A stretch of DNA of 5,367 nt from positions 1 to 5,367 of the forward strand of contig JAITHF010000200.1 in the NCBI GenBank assembly GCA_031280115.1, read 5' to 3'. Under the pieces are notes generated by a model. It saw only the letters and a program-made list of their open reading frames with translations, was not told the DNA's origin and ran no database searches. This document shows, piece by piece, positions 1 to 4,537 of the stretch. The translations under genes and the position numbers were made by a program. Numbering within the stretch: position 1 is the first letter of the stretch; each line of letters opens with the position of its first letter. This DNA is from Spirochaetaceae bacterium (lineage in GTDB: Bacteria; Spirochaetota; Spirochaetia; Treponematales; Breznakiellaceae).

Positions 1-168
1 GTTATTTTGGATCCAAGAAAACTTATTTTGGATCCAAAGCAACTTATTTTGGATCCAAGAAACTTTATTTTGGATCCCAAAAAAACTATCCTGTCCCCAG
101 ATAAATCATTATTATATAACGAATTACCGGCGCTTCGCGCCTCTTTAAGAGAATTTGGAGGGTCATAG
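1..168 (+). CDS. Possible C-terminal tail of a gene entering from the left (heptapeptide repeats)
   Basis: Frame 1 is open from the first base to a TAG at 166-168, giving 55 codons with no start needed inside the window. The 21-bp repeats translate to repeated ILDP motifs: LILDPRK- and LILDPKQ-like heptads, then FILDPKK and a divergent TILSPDK, followed by a non-repetitive end (LPALRASLREFGGS). Between the fourth and fifth units, ATT to ATC and TTG to CTG are synonymous, which mildly favours coding. Against coding are the hairpins lying inside the frame and the absence of any recognised domain. I do not recognise the family, and this may be an intergenic repeat array with a chance open frame. 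Confidence 0.25.
   Translation, partial: VILDPRKLILDPKQLILDPRNFILDPKKTILSPDKSLLYNELPALRASLREFGGS
2..85. repeat. Four tandem copies of a 21-bp repeat with palindromic core
   Basis: Four units begin at 2, 23, 44 and 65, spaced exactly 21 bp. Each has the core TTATTTTGGATCC; the first three continue with AA and a variable purine-rich tail, and the fourth has CCCAA. In the first three copies TTGGATCCAA is a perfect 10-bp palindrome containing a BamHI site. A fifth, badly decayed unit may follow at 86-106, matching at roughly half its positions. The array may begin further left, outside the window. A 21-bp period is two helical turns, which would place a bound protein on one face of DNA, but it is also seven codons, so a heptapeptide repeat (ILDP-[RK]-x-L) is an equal possibility. 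Repeat structure is certain; function is not. Confidence 0.93.
129..141. repeat. Small GC hairpin GGCGC-TTC-GCGCC
   Basis: A perfect 5-bp inverted repeat (129-133 with 137-141) surrounds a TTC loop. The 9-mer CTTCGCGCC within it recurs at 200-208, and related GAAGCG/CGCTTC words follow at 220-225 and 237-242. This suggests a small family of hairpin-forming words in the spacer. No T-run follows, so it is not a canonical terminator. Confidence 0.55.
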
Positions 169-178
169 ACCCCCCAAA
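154..178. repeat. Long hairpin, 11-bp stem with one mismatch, loop ATA
   Basis: TTTGGAGGGTC (154-164) pairs with GACCCCCCAAA (168-178); the only mismatch is A159 against C173, and the loop is ATA. If frame 1 is coding, its TAG stop (166-168) sits in the loop, as expected for a structure ending a transcript. The downstream sequence is C/A-rich rather than a T-run, so intrinsic termination is not supported. The G-rich complement (runs of 5 and 6 G) could also form a quadruplex-like structure. Confidence 0.6.
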
Positions 179-198
179 CCCCCAACCAACGGCTTCTT

Positions 199-242
199 GC
201 TTCGCGCCCTTTCGCCGTCGAAGCGCGGTGAGGCGCCGCTTC
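199..242. repeat. Competing inverted repeats built on GCTTCG/CGAAGC
   Basis: GCTTCG (199-204) can pair with CGAAGC (219-224) across a 14-nt loop. Alternatively GAAGCG (220-225) can pair with CGCTTC (237-242) across 11 nt. The two hairpins share bases and are mutually exclusive. They lie in the spacer between the possible left gene and the promoter at 318-347, so they are more likely 3'-end or repetitive-element structures than part of the next leader. Confidence 0.45.
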
Positions 243-317
243 GGGGTTGTGACTAAAATTGCAAACCCGCTCACCGCGAGAAGCACGTGAAACAGCCTGC
301 GGCTGCCCCGCAGGGGG

Positions 318-347
318 TTGACGGGGAGGGAAGCAATAGGCTATCAT
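318..347 (+). promoter_or_regulatory. Sigma-70-type promoter for the 371-880 gene
   Basis: A -35 box TTGACG (318-323, 5 of 6 consensus) and a -10 box TATCAT (342-347, 5 of 6) are separated by 18 bp. Transcription would start near 354, giving a leader of about 17 nt that contains the AGGAG ribosome site. This is the best-matching promoter in the window and is correctly placed for the gene that follows. Confidence 0.6.
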
Positions 348-360
348 AAAGCAAGGAACA

Positions 361-365
361 AGGAG
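361..365 (+). promoter_or_regulatory. Ribosome binding site AGGAG
   Basis: AGGAG ends 5 nt before the ATG at 371 and fixes that start. No comparable site precedes later in-frame ATG codons. Confidence 0.7.
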
Positions 366-370
366 TAGCA

Positions 371-880
371 ATGGCTTTAAGTATCGCTTCCGCGTTTAGG
401 CTGCGGAATAAACTAAAAGGGCGCATCAGGCGCCTTACAAGGCAAATTGACGAAGCCGACGTAACCAAATACGCCGGCGCCGAGGAATATACCGCCGTAT
501 TTGACGGCAAAACCTTTCGGGAAACCGTCGCCCAGGTGGGCCTTCTTATGAATACCCTCCGGGACTTCAACATTGCCGTTGACAAGGCTAATCTGGTTAA
601 TAAAGAAGACCTTATCACCCTTGAAACCCTCAAAGCGGAAATCGCCTTTTATGAGGGCCTGACCAAAAAACTACGGGATGCCCGGGCATTTTCATACGAA
701 GATAACCCTTCCGGGGGCAAAGATAAAATCGCCCTTGAATTGGTGCTGGATCAAGGGGCGGTGGTAACGCATCTTGAAACCTTGCGGAAGCGGAAAGAAG
801 GGCTTGAAGAAAAACTGGGAGCCTCGAACTTCAGCGTTACGGTTGATTTTGACCAGAACGCCATAGAAAAACTGCTGTAA
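371..880 (+). CDS. 169-aa coiled-coil-rich protein of unknown function (distantly DIP1984-like?)
   Basis: I do not firmly recognise this gene. It has its own promoter, a strong AGGAG site and a clean TAA stop, so it is very probably expressed. The protein has no signal peptide or membrane segment and should be cytoplasmic. Residues 8-30 form a basic amphipathic helix (LRNKLKGRIRRLTRQIDEAD). Residues 44-73 carry an FDGKTFRETVAQ-type segment followed by a helix, residues 78-104 form another helix, and residues 132-150 (HLETLRKRKEGLEEKLG) look like a coiled coil ending in NFSVTVDF. The order of an N-terminal helix, a 'DGKT' segment, then a C-terminal helix with a short NxxVxxD tail resembles, from memory, small DIP1984-family (septicolysin-like) proteins of about 150 aa. 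That likeness is weak and unverified. No catalytic residues can be named, and it stands alone as a single-gene transcription unit. Confidence 0.85.
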   Translation: MALSIASAFRLRNKLKGRIRRLTRQIDEADVTKYAGAEEYTAVFDGKTFRETVAQVGLLMNTLRDFNIAVDKANLVNKEDLITLETLKAEIAFYEGLTKKLRDARAFSYEDNPSGGKDKIALELVLDQGAVVTHLETLRKRKEGLEEKLGASNFSVTVDFDQNAIEKLL

Positions 881-948
881 AATAACGTAAAATAATCAGG
901 GAAGGGAAAGGACGAACCGCCGTACCGCGGGGAGAGCCGGCTTGGCCA

Positions 949-1104
949 GTCAAAACATAAAAAAATCGGCAGCGAATGGATTGAATGGATTCTTTCTGTC
1001 CGCAATGTGTTTGGTCAAAACATAACGTTTACGATGATGATAAGAAACAGGCCCGAACACAAACGTCTAACATAATAACCTTTTAACCATTACTTTGTTT
1101 TGAC
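949..1104. repeat. GTCAAAACA motif, two direct copies and one inverted copy
   Basis: GTCAAAACATAA occurs at 949-960 and 1014-1025, and TGTTTTGAC, the reverse complement of its first nine bases, at 1096-1104. The inverted copy falls within the spacer of the candidate promoter at 1083-1110, the usual position for a repressor site. The three exact copies are seen directly; an operator role is inference. Confidence 0.45.
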
Positions 1105-1110
1105 TTTAAT
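1083..1110 (+). promoter_or_regulatory. Candidate promoter for the carrier gene
   Basis: TTAACC (1083-1088, 4 of 6) and TTTAAT (1105-1110, 5 of 6) are 16 bp apart. Transcription would start near 1117 and give a leader of about 80 nt that includes the whole T-tract. A near-perfect -35 word TTGACT (1100-1105) overlaps it but has no -10 at a proper distance. A promoter lying inside the T-tract cannot be excluded. Confidence 0.35.
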
Positions 1111-1121
1111 GAAACTTCGAC

Positions 1122-1145
1122 CGGGCGTTTCCCTTCCCGTTTTTT
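1122..1145 (+). terminator. Weak terminator-like hairpin followed by T-run
   Basis: CGGG (1122-1125) can pair with CCCG (1136-1139) across a 10-nt loop, directly followed by six T (1140-1145) and the rest of the T-tract. The stem of only 4 bp is short for an intrinsic terminator. It could end transcripts from the 371-880 gene or attenuate the carrier leader. Confidence 0.25.
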
Positions 1146-1186
1146 ATTTTTTTATTTTTTTATTTTTTTATTTTTTTACTTTTTTT
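1140..1186. repeat. (TTTTTTTA)n octamer array in the carrier leader
   Basis: Single A residues at 1146, 1154, 1162, 1170 and 1178 punctuate runs of seven T at exact 8-bp intervals, making about five octamer units, then C1179 and seven more T. The 47-nt tract ends 11 nt before the GTG at 1198 and abuts the AAGG ribosome site. Such arrays are prone to slipped-strand changes in copy number, and here a change would alter the promoter or leader without touching the coding frame. Confidence 0.9.
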
Positions 1187-1197
1187 AAGGCAGCGCC

Positions 1198-2160
1198 GTG
1201 TCTATCGCAGCAAAGTTACAGCCCCTTTTTATCATAGCCGCCGCAGGCGCCGGCATCCTCGCCGGAACCCTAAGCCCCGTTGCAGGGCGGCACGCAGGGG
1301 CCTTTATCGAGCCGTTCTTAATGCTCATGCTGTTTTTCGTGTTTCTCAGCGCGGATATGCGGGCGATCCGCCGGTCCTTCGCTGATAAACGGTTCGCTGT
1401 TTCCGCGCTCCTCATAAACTTCGTCTGGAATCCGGCCTTCGCGTTCCTCTTGGCAAAACGGTTCCTCTCCCAAAGCGCCGACCTCCAGATCGGCTTTATT
1501 ATGCTCATGGTAACCCCCTGTACTGACTGGTACTTGATTTTCACAAGCCTCGCGAAAGGGAATACCGCCCTTGGAGCCTCAATCCTGCCGTTAAACCTTG
1601 TAGCCCAGATCGCGCTCCTGCCGCTCTACCTCCTTTTTTTCATGGGGGAAGCGGCCTCGTTTACTGCCGGCATTATCATACAAAGCCTGGTGATGGTTCT
1701 TATCATACCCGCGGCCTCGGCAAACCTGCTGAAAGCCGCGCTTAAAAAGACCCGCTGGCGCAGGCTAACGGAAAAAACGGAAAAAATAGCGGGGAAATCA
1801 GAGGGCCTCCAGTTTTTCCTGCTCTGCTGCGCCGTTGCCGCTATGTTTTCGTCCCAAGGCAGCCTCCTCCTTTCCCGTATAAGCGTGTTCGCCGTGTTAG
1901 CGCCGCCGCTTATCCTGTTTTTCGCGGTGAACGGGGCGGCGGTCTTTTGGGCCGGGCGGCTGCTGGGGCTCTCGTACCAAGACCGGGCCGCGCTGGTCTT
2001 CACCGCCTCGGCGCGCAACTCGCCGGTTTCCCTGGCGGTTGCCGCCGTAACCTTCCCGTCCCGCCCGGTGGTTTCGCTGGTGCTGGTTATGGGCCCGCTC
2101 CTTGAACTGCCCCTGCTGGCAATAAACGCGGGCATATTAAGAAAAAGAGCCGGTTTCTAG
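1198..2160 (+). CDS. SBF/ACR3-like membrane carrier (arsenic resistance/bile acid:sodium symporter superfamily)
   Basis: A 320-aa polytopic inner-membrane protein with about ten hydrophobic segments (roughly residues 7-26, 38-55, 66-88, 97-115, 122-148, 154-178, 203-219, 228-255, 262-283 and 288-312) and a basic loop at 180-200 (KKTRWRRLTEK). Length fits the family. Residues 106-109 (TPCT) include C108, matching the conserved cysteine of arsenite carriers of the ACR3 type. The segment TASARNSPVSLAVA (269-282), then FPSRPVV and GPLLELPLL (299-307), matches the C-terminal signature I recall for 'arsenic resistance protein' members of the bile acid:sodium symporter superfamily. Known relatives export arsenite or import organic anions; the substrate here is unknown, and no arsR, arsC or other ars gene is adjacent. 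The GTG is the only available start because an in-frame TAA lies at 1186-1188; AAGG (1187-1190) is 7 nt upstream. Its stop overlaps that of convergent iorB. Confidence 0.85.
   Translation: MSIAAKLQPLFIIAAAGAGILAGTLSPVAGRHAGAFIEPFLMLMLFFVFLSADMRAIRRSFADKRFAVSALLINFVWNPAFAFLLAKRFLSQSADLQIGFIMLMVTPCTDWYLIFTSLAKGNTALGASILPLNLVAQIALLPLYLLFFMGEAASFTAGIIIQSLVMVLIIPAASANLLKAALKKTRWRRLTEKTEKIAGKSEGLQFFLLCCAVAAMFSSQGSLLLSRISVFAVLAPPLILFFAVNGAAVFWAGRLLGLSYQDRAALVFTASARNSPVSLAVAAVTFPSRPVVSLVLVMGPLLELPLLAINAGILRKRAGF
2157..2160. other. Overlapping convergent stop codons (CTAG)
   Basis: The palindrome CTAG supplies the TAG of the carrier on the plus strand (2158-2160) and the TAG of iorB on the minus strand (2159-2157). 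The two genes end with a 4-nt overlap and no room for a terminator between them, so transcripts must run into each other's coding region. Confidence 0.95.
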
Positions 2161-2723
2161 CCCCCGGCGCCCAGGGCAAACGCCTTCCGGTTCGCCGCCG
2201 CAATAGAGGGGTCTTTCGCGGCAAAAGAGTCAGCCATAGCCTCTTCAAGTTTTTCCCGCGGGATAGGGAGGAACCGGGAGGCCGCGCCTACCATGACCAT
2301 GTTCACCGCCTTGGGAAGCCCCGCTTCTTTTGCAAGGGACTCAGCAGGTATGATCCGGTAATGGGGGAGGGATTCAATGGCTTTGATGATGAGCGTCAAG
2401 TCCGGATAGGGGTCGATGTTGCAAAAAGGCTCCCCAGCGGTAACAAGGGCGCCGTCCGCTTTAAGCCAGCGGAGATACCGCAGGCTTTCAAGCGGCTCAA
2501 GCGCGATAATAAGGCCCGCCCCGCCCTGGGGCACCAGATCCGAGGGGATAGGCCCGTCCGCGACCCGCAGGTGCGCCAGAACCGCCCCGCCCCGCTGGGC
2601 CATGCCGTGCACTTCGGACTGGCGCGCCTGCAAGCCCGCCTTGACCGCGCCTTGAGCGATAATCGCCGCCACAGAAAGCACCCCCTGCCCCCCGACTCCG
2701 GCAAGAATAATGTCTGTTTTCAT
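2157..2723 (-). CDS. iorB: Indolepyruvate ferredoxin oxidoreductase subunit beta
   Basis: A 188-aa cytoplasmic protein of normal length for IorB. It has the glycine-rich GVGGQGV motif at residues 9-15 and the family signature SEVHGMAQRGG at 36-46, as in the gamma domain of 2-oxoacid:ferredoxin oxidoreductases. With IorA, which carries thiamine diphosphate and iron-sulfur clusters, it oxidises arylpyruvates such as indolepyruvate to aryl-acetyl-CoA and reduces ferredoxin, and is used by anaerobes in aromatic amino acid fermentation. IorA, normally the adjacent gene, is absent on both sides, so the partner must be encoded elsewhere, or this subunit serves another oxoacid oxidoreductase. The ATG start (2721-2723) has GGAGG (2735-2739) 11 nt upstream, slightly distant. 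The 126-nt gap from the PHP gene leaves open whether it is read through from that operon or has its own promoter; I see no good -35/-10 pair. Confidence 0.9.
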   Translation of the reverse strand: MKTDIILAGVGGQGVLSVAAIIAQGAVKAGLQARQSEVHGMAQRGGAVLAHLRVADGPIPSDLVPQGGAGLIIALEPLESLRYLRWLKADGALVTAGEPFCNIDPYPDLTLIIKAIESLPHYRIIPAESLAKEAGLPKAVNMVMVGAASRFLPIPREKLEEAMADSFAAKDPSIAAANRKAFALGAGG

Positions 2724-2742
2724 GGTGTAAACAACCTCCGGT

Positions 2743-2759
2743 TATAATCCTATAATCCT
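2743..2759. repeat. Tandem TATAATCC pair
   Basis: TATAATCC at 2743-2750 is repeated at 2751-2758. On the plus strand each is a perfect -10 hexamer, but there is no fitting plus-strand gene downstream and no clear -35. On the minus strand the same bases form the leader of iorB, just upstream of its GGAGG site. Confidence 0.6.
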
Positions 2760-2775
2760 AGCCCGGCGCCGGGCT
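2760..2775. repeat. 16-bp perfect palindrome upstream of iorB
   Basis: AGCCCGGCGCCGGGCT is perfectly palindromic. GGCGCCG (2765-2771) can alternatively pair with CGGCGCC (2785-2791) across a 13-nt loop, so two exclusive folds exist. On the minus strand it lies about 37 nt before the iorB start and 75 nt after the PHP stop. No T-run follows on the minus strand; on the plus strand only TTTATA follows. It may be a dimer-binding site, a 3'-end stabiliser or a leader structure. Confidence 0.6.
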
Positions 2776-2849
2776 TTATACAAGCGGCGCCTGTGCGGGG
2801 CCTTCAGCCTCCGGCGGGCGTTGGGCGGCCCCGCCCCCGGCCCCTGCTT

Positions 2850-3647
2850 TCACTCAAGGCCGAGAAAGTCCCGAAGCCTCTGTTTAGTAGGCCGGTCATG
2901 CTGGTCCCGGAACACCACAGGCAGCGCCGCGGTTTCCTCTCCGGTCCAGTCGCAGCGGCCTTCAGGCATCCGCGCGGTTTCAAAGGAAAGGGCCCGGCTC
3001 CTTACGGCTGCAACATAGTCCTGTATGCCGGCCATCTTCTTGTCCATATATACGCCGAAGGCGCCGTCAGCGTCGCCGGCGTAGTGGATGTCAGAGCCCG
3101 CGGTTACGGATACCCCCAGTTTCTCCGCGTACCTGAGCGCCAGCGCGTCATAGGACCGGTACATATTTTCCGCGTTCCCTGCCTCAACGCCGTGCACGCA
3201 GCCGGCAGAAAGGTTGATTTTCTTGATATAATAGTGCTGGCGGAAGGGGTGCGCCTGCACCACGCACCCGCCGTACCGCTCAGCCGCCTTAAACTGGCCG
3301 AGCCGCGTCCAGAGCGCCGCCTCGGGATGGTCCAAAAGCCACGCCTTGTCAAGCCCGTACACAAGATAATCGTCCCCGTCAAAGGTCTCCTCCCAGCCGA
3401 AGAATACGTCAAGCCCCTGGCGCGCCCCCTCGTCCCGGGCGTCCTCGTAGCCCCGGCAGAAGCGGCCAACCCATTCCTTCCAGGGAAGGTTCGGGTCTAT
3501 TGACGAATTGCCGCGGTAAAAATGATCCGTAACCATAATACCAGCGTACCCCAACGCTTTGTACCGCCTGATATAGTCCCGCCCCGAAGAAAGCGCGCAG
3601 GAGCTGGCCTGTATGGTGTGCAGGTGGGTTTCGTAAAGATAGCTCAC
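2850..3647 (-). CDS. PHP-domain metal-dependent phosphoesterase
   Basis: A 265-aa cytoplasmic protein with the ordered metal-binding motifs of the PHP (polymerase and histidinol phosphatase) fold: ETHLHT (H8, H10), VTDH (D41, H42), GWEE (E86/E87), QAHPF (H133) and GSDIHY (D186, H188). These ligands bind a di- or trinuclear metal centre used to hydrolyse phosphoesters in histidinol-phosphatase and related small-molecule phosphatases. All motifs look intact, so an active enzyme is expected; the substrate cannot be read from sequence. The start is GTG (3647-3645), whose last two bases share TGA with the stop of the upstream lipoprotein gene (GTGA overlap), and AAGGGA (3656-3661) lies 8 nt upstream. 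It is the third gene of the yjbQ operon. No histidine-synthesis gene is nearby, so a role as HisK is not supported by context. Confidence 0.88.
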   Translation of the reverse strand: MSYLYETHLHTIQASSCALSSGRDYIRRYKALGYAGIMVTDHFYRGNSSIDPNLPWKEWVGRFCRGYEDARDEGARQGLDVFFGWEETFDGDDYLVYGLDKAWLLDHPEAALWTRLGQFKAAERYGGCVVQAHPFRQHYYIKKINLSAGCVHGVEAGNAENMYRSYDALALRYAEKLGVSVTAGSDIHYAGDADGAFGVYMDKKMAGIQDYVAAVRSRALSFETARMPEGRCDWTGEETAALPVVFRDQHDRPTKQRLRDFLGLE

Positions 3648-4537
3648 GCTTTATTTCCCTTGCCGGATGCCCTAAGGAGGCGCCAGAGCTTTTTAAGCAG
3701 CCCTACCCTGCCCAGAAGGAGCCAGTAAAACAGCGCCGCCGCCGCCAGAGAGGGGGCGCCGTAGAGGATAACCCCCACCAGCGCCGCCAGCGCCGCAGAG
3801 GCAAAGCCGGCGAAGCCGTTCAATACGCCGGCAATGCGCTCGCTTAAAAGGGGCCTGTCAAGGACAGGCGCCCCGGGGTTTTGCACCCATAGGGTAATGC
3901 TTGCGTAATCAACCAGATTCCCAAGGGAGCGCAGTTCCGTCCCCATCCACTCAATCTCCTGCTGGATCTCTGCAAGGCGGGTTTCCACCGCCATAATGTC
4001 CTCGATGGTTTTCGCGCTGCCCAGATACGCCCGGAACGTGCCGCGCAGTTCCTCTTTACTCCGAAGCCGGCTTTCAAGGTCGTAATATGAGAGGGTAACG
4101 TCCTCAGCGCTCTCAAAGCGGGAGAGCACCCGCCCCAGGGCTTTAAGTTCCTCAAGGAGGGGCTCGTAAAAGCCCGCAGGAACCCGGATAGCGTAATACC
4201 GGCTGGTTTCATGGGCTTCGGCGCTGGCCGCGTAAGCCCCGTATTTTCTCATTGCCTCCTGCACCGGCGTTTCCAGCGCGTCCGGCTGGGGGGCTTGGAG
4301 GCGCAGCTCCGCGCGTTTTACGAGTTTGCGGGTTTTTCCGGCCCCTGCCCCTGCCCCTTCTTCCCCCCGGGGCGCAGGGGCGCCGGCGCCGCCAGCAGAC
4401 GGCACCTGCGGCGCCGCGGGAGAGGTCCGGGCATCCTCGCTTTGGATGCGGTCAGGCGCCGGAAGCGGGGCCTCCCCGCTCTTCGCCCCGCAGCCTGAAA
4501 GGACCGCCCAAATAACAAGGAGCGCGGTTTTTCTCAT
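3644..4537 (-). CDS. DUF4349 lipoprotein with C-terminal membrane segments
   Basis: A 297-aa envelope protein. Residues 1-16 are a lipoprotein signal with basic RK, a hydrophobic core and lipobox LSGC (C16 lipidated). Residues 17-68 are a low-complexity Ala/Gly/Pro linker. Residues 72-220 match the DUF4349 domain as I recall it: EDVTLSYYDLESRLRS (145-160), KTIEDIMAVETRLAEIQQEIEWM (176-198, coiled coil) and LVDYASITLWV (208-218). Residues 233-288 contain hydrophobic segments (about 235-257 and 260-280) and a basic tail. The domain is therefore probably held outside the cytoplasmic membrane and anchored at both ends. Function of the family is unknown. The ATG (4537-4535) overlaps the yjbQ stop as ATGA, with GGGAG (4548-4552) 10 nt upstream, and its own stop overlaps the PHP start, indicating coupled translation. 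Confidence 0.88.
   Translation of the reverse strand: MRKTALLVIWAVLSGCGAKSGEAPLPAPDRIQSEDARTSPAAPQVPSAGGAGAPAPRGEEGAGAGAGKTRKLVKRAELRLQAPQPDALETPVQEAMRKYGAYAASAEAHETSRYYAIRVPAGFYEPLLEELKALGRVLSRFESAEDVTLSYYDLESRLRSKEELRGTFRAYLGSAKTIEDIMAVETRLAEIQQEIEWMGTELRSLGNLVDYASITLWVQNPGAPVLDRPLLSERIAGVLNGFAGFASAALAALVGVILYGAPSLAAAALFYWLLLGRVGLLKKLWRLLRASGKGNKA

Larger units (their letters stand above)
881..1197. other. 317-bp spacer with repeated 9-mer, candidate promoter and octamer T-tract
   Basis: No convincing gene lies here. The stretch contains two exact copies of GTCAAAACATAA (949-960 and 1014-1025), an inverted copy of its first 9 bases at 1096-1104, a tandem GAATGGATT pair (974-991), a candidate promoter (1083-1110), a weak hairpin (1122-1139) and the T-rich octamer array (1140-1186). 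A 33-codon frame at 985-1086 with a CPQC motif has no ribosome site. The size and content suggest a regulated leader for the carrier gene at 1198. Confidence 0.7.

Noticed and set aside
2..85. CRISPR array
   Set aside because: Units are 21 bp with essentially no variable spacers and no cas gene in the window, so this is a plain tandem repeat.
86..633. Minus-strand open frames (86-286 and 271-633) across the hairpin spacer and the 169-aa gene
   Set aside because: Neither has a recognisable domain, and they run across hairpins or antisense to a gene with a good promoter and ribosome site.
985..1086. 33-codon open frame with a CPQC zinc-ribbon-like motif in the spacer before the carrier
   Set aside because: No ribosome binding site, an in-frame TGA immediately before the ATG, and only one CxxC pair. 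It could be a remnant but is not supportable as a gene.
1626..2135. 169-codon open frame on the minus strand opposite the carrier
   Set aside because: Antisense to a clear membrane protein; composition is Arg/Ser/Ala-rich as expected of a shadow frame, with no ribosome site.
2743..2756. Plus-strand promoter pair (two TATAAT words)
   Set aside because: No -35 at proper distance and no plus-strand gene downstream, so recorded as a repeat only.
2793..3503. 236-codon open frame on the plus strand opposite the PHP gene
   Set aside because: It lies entirely antisense to a gene with intact PHP metal motifs. Long antisense frames are expected in GC-rich coding sequence, and its protein has no recognisable domain.
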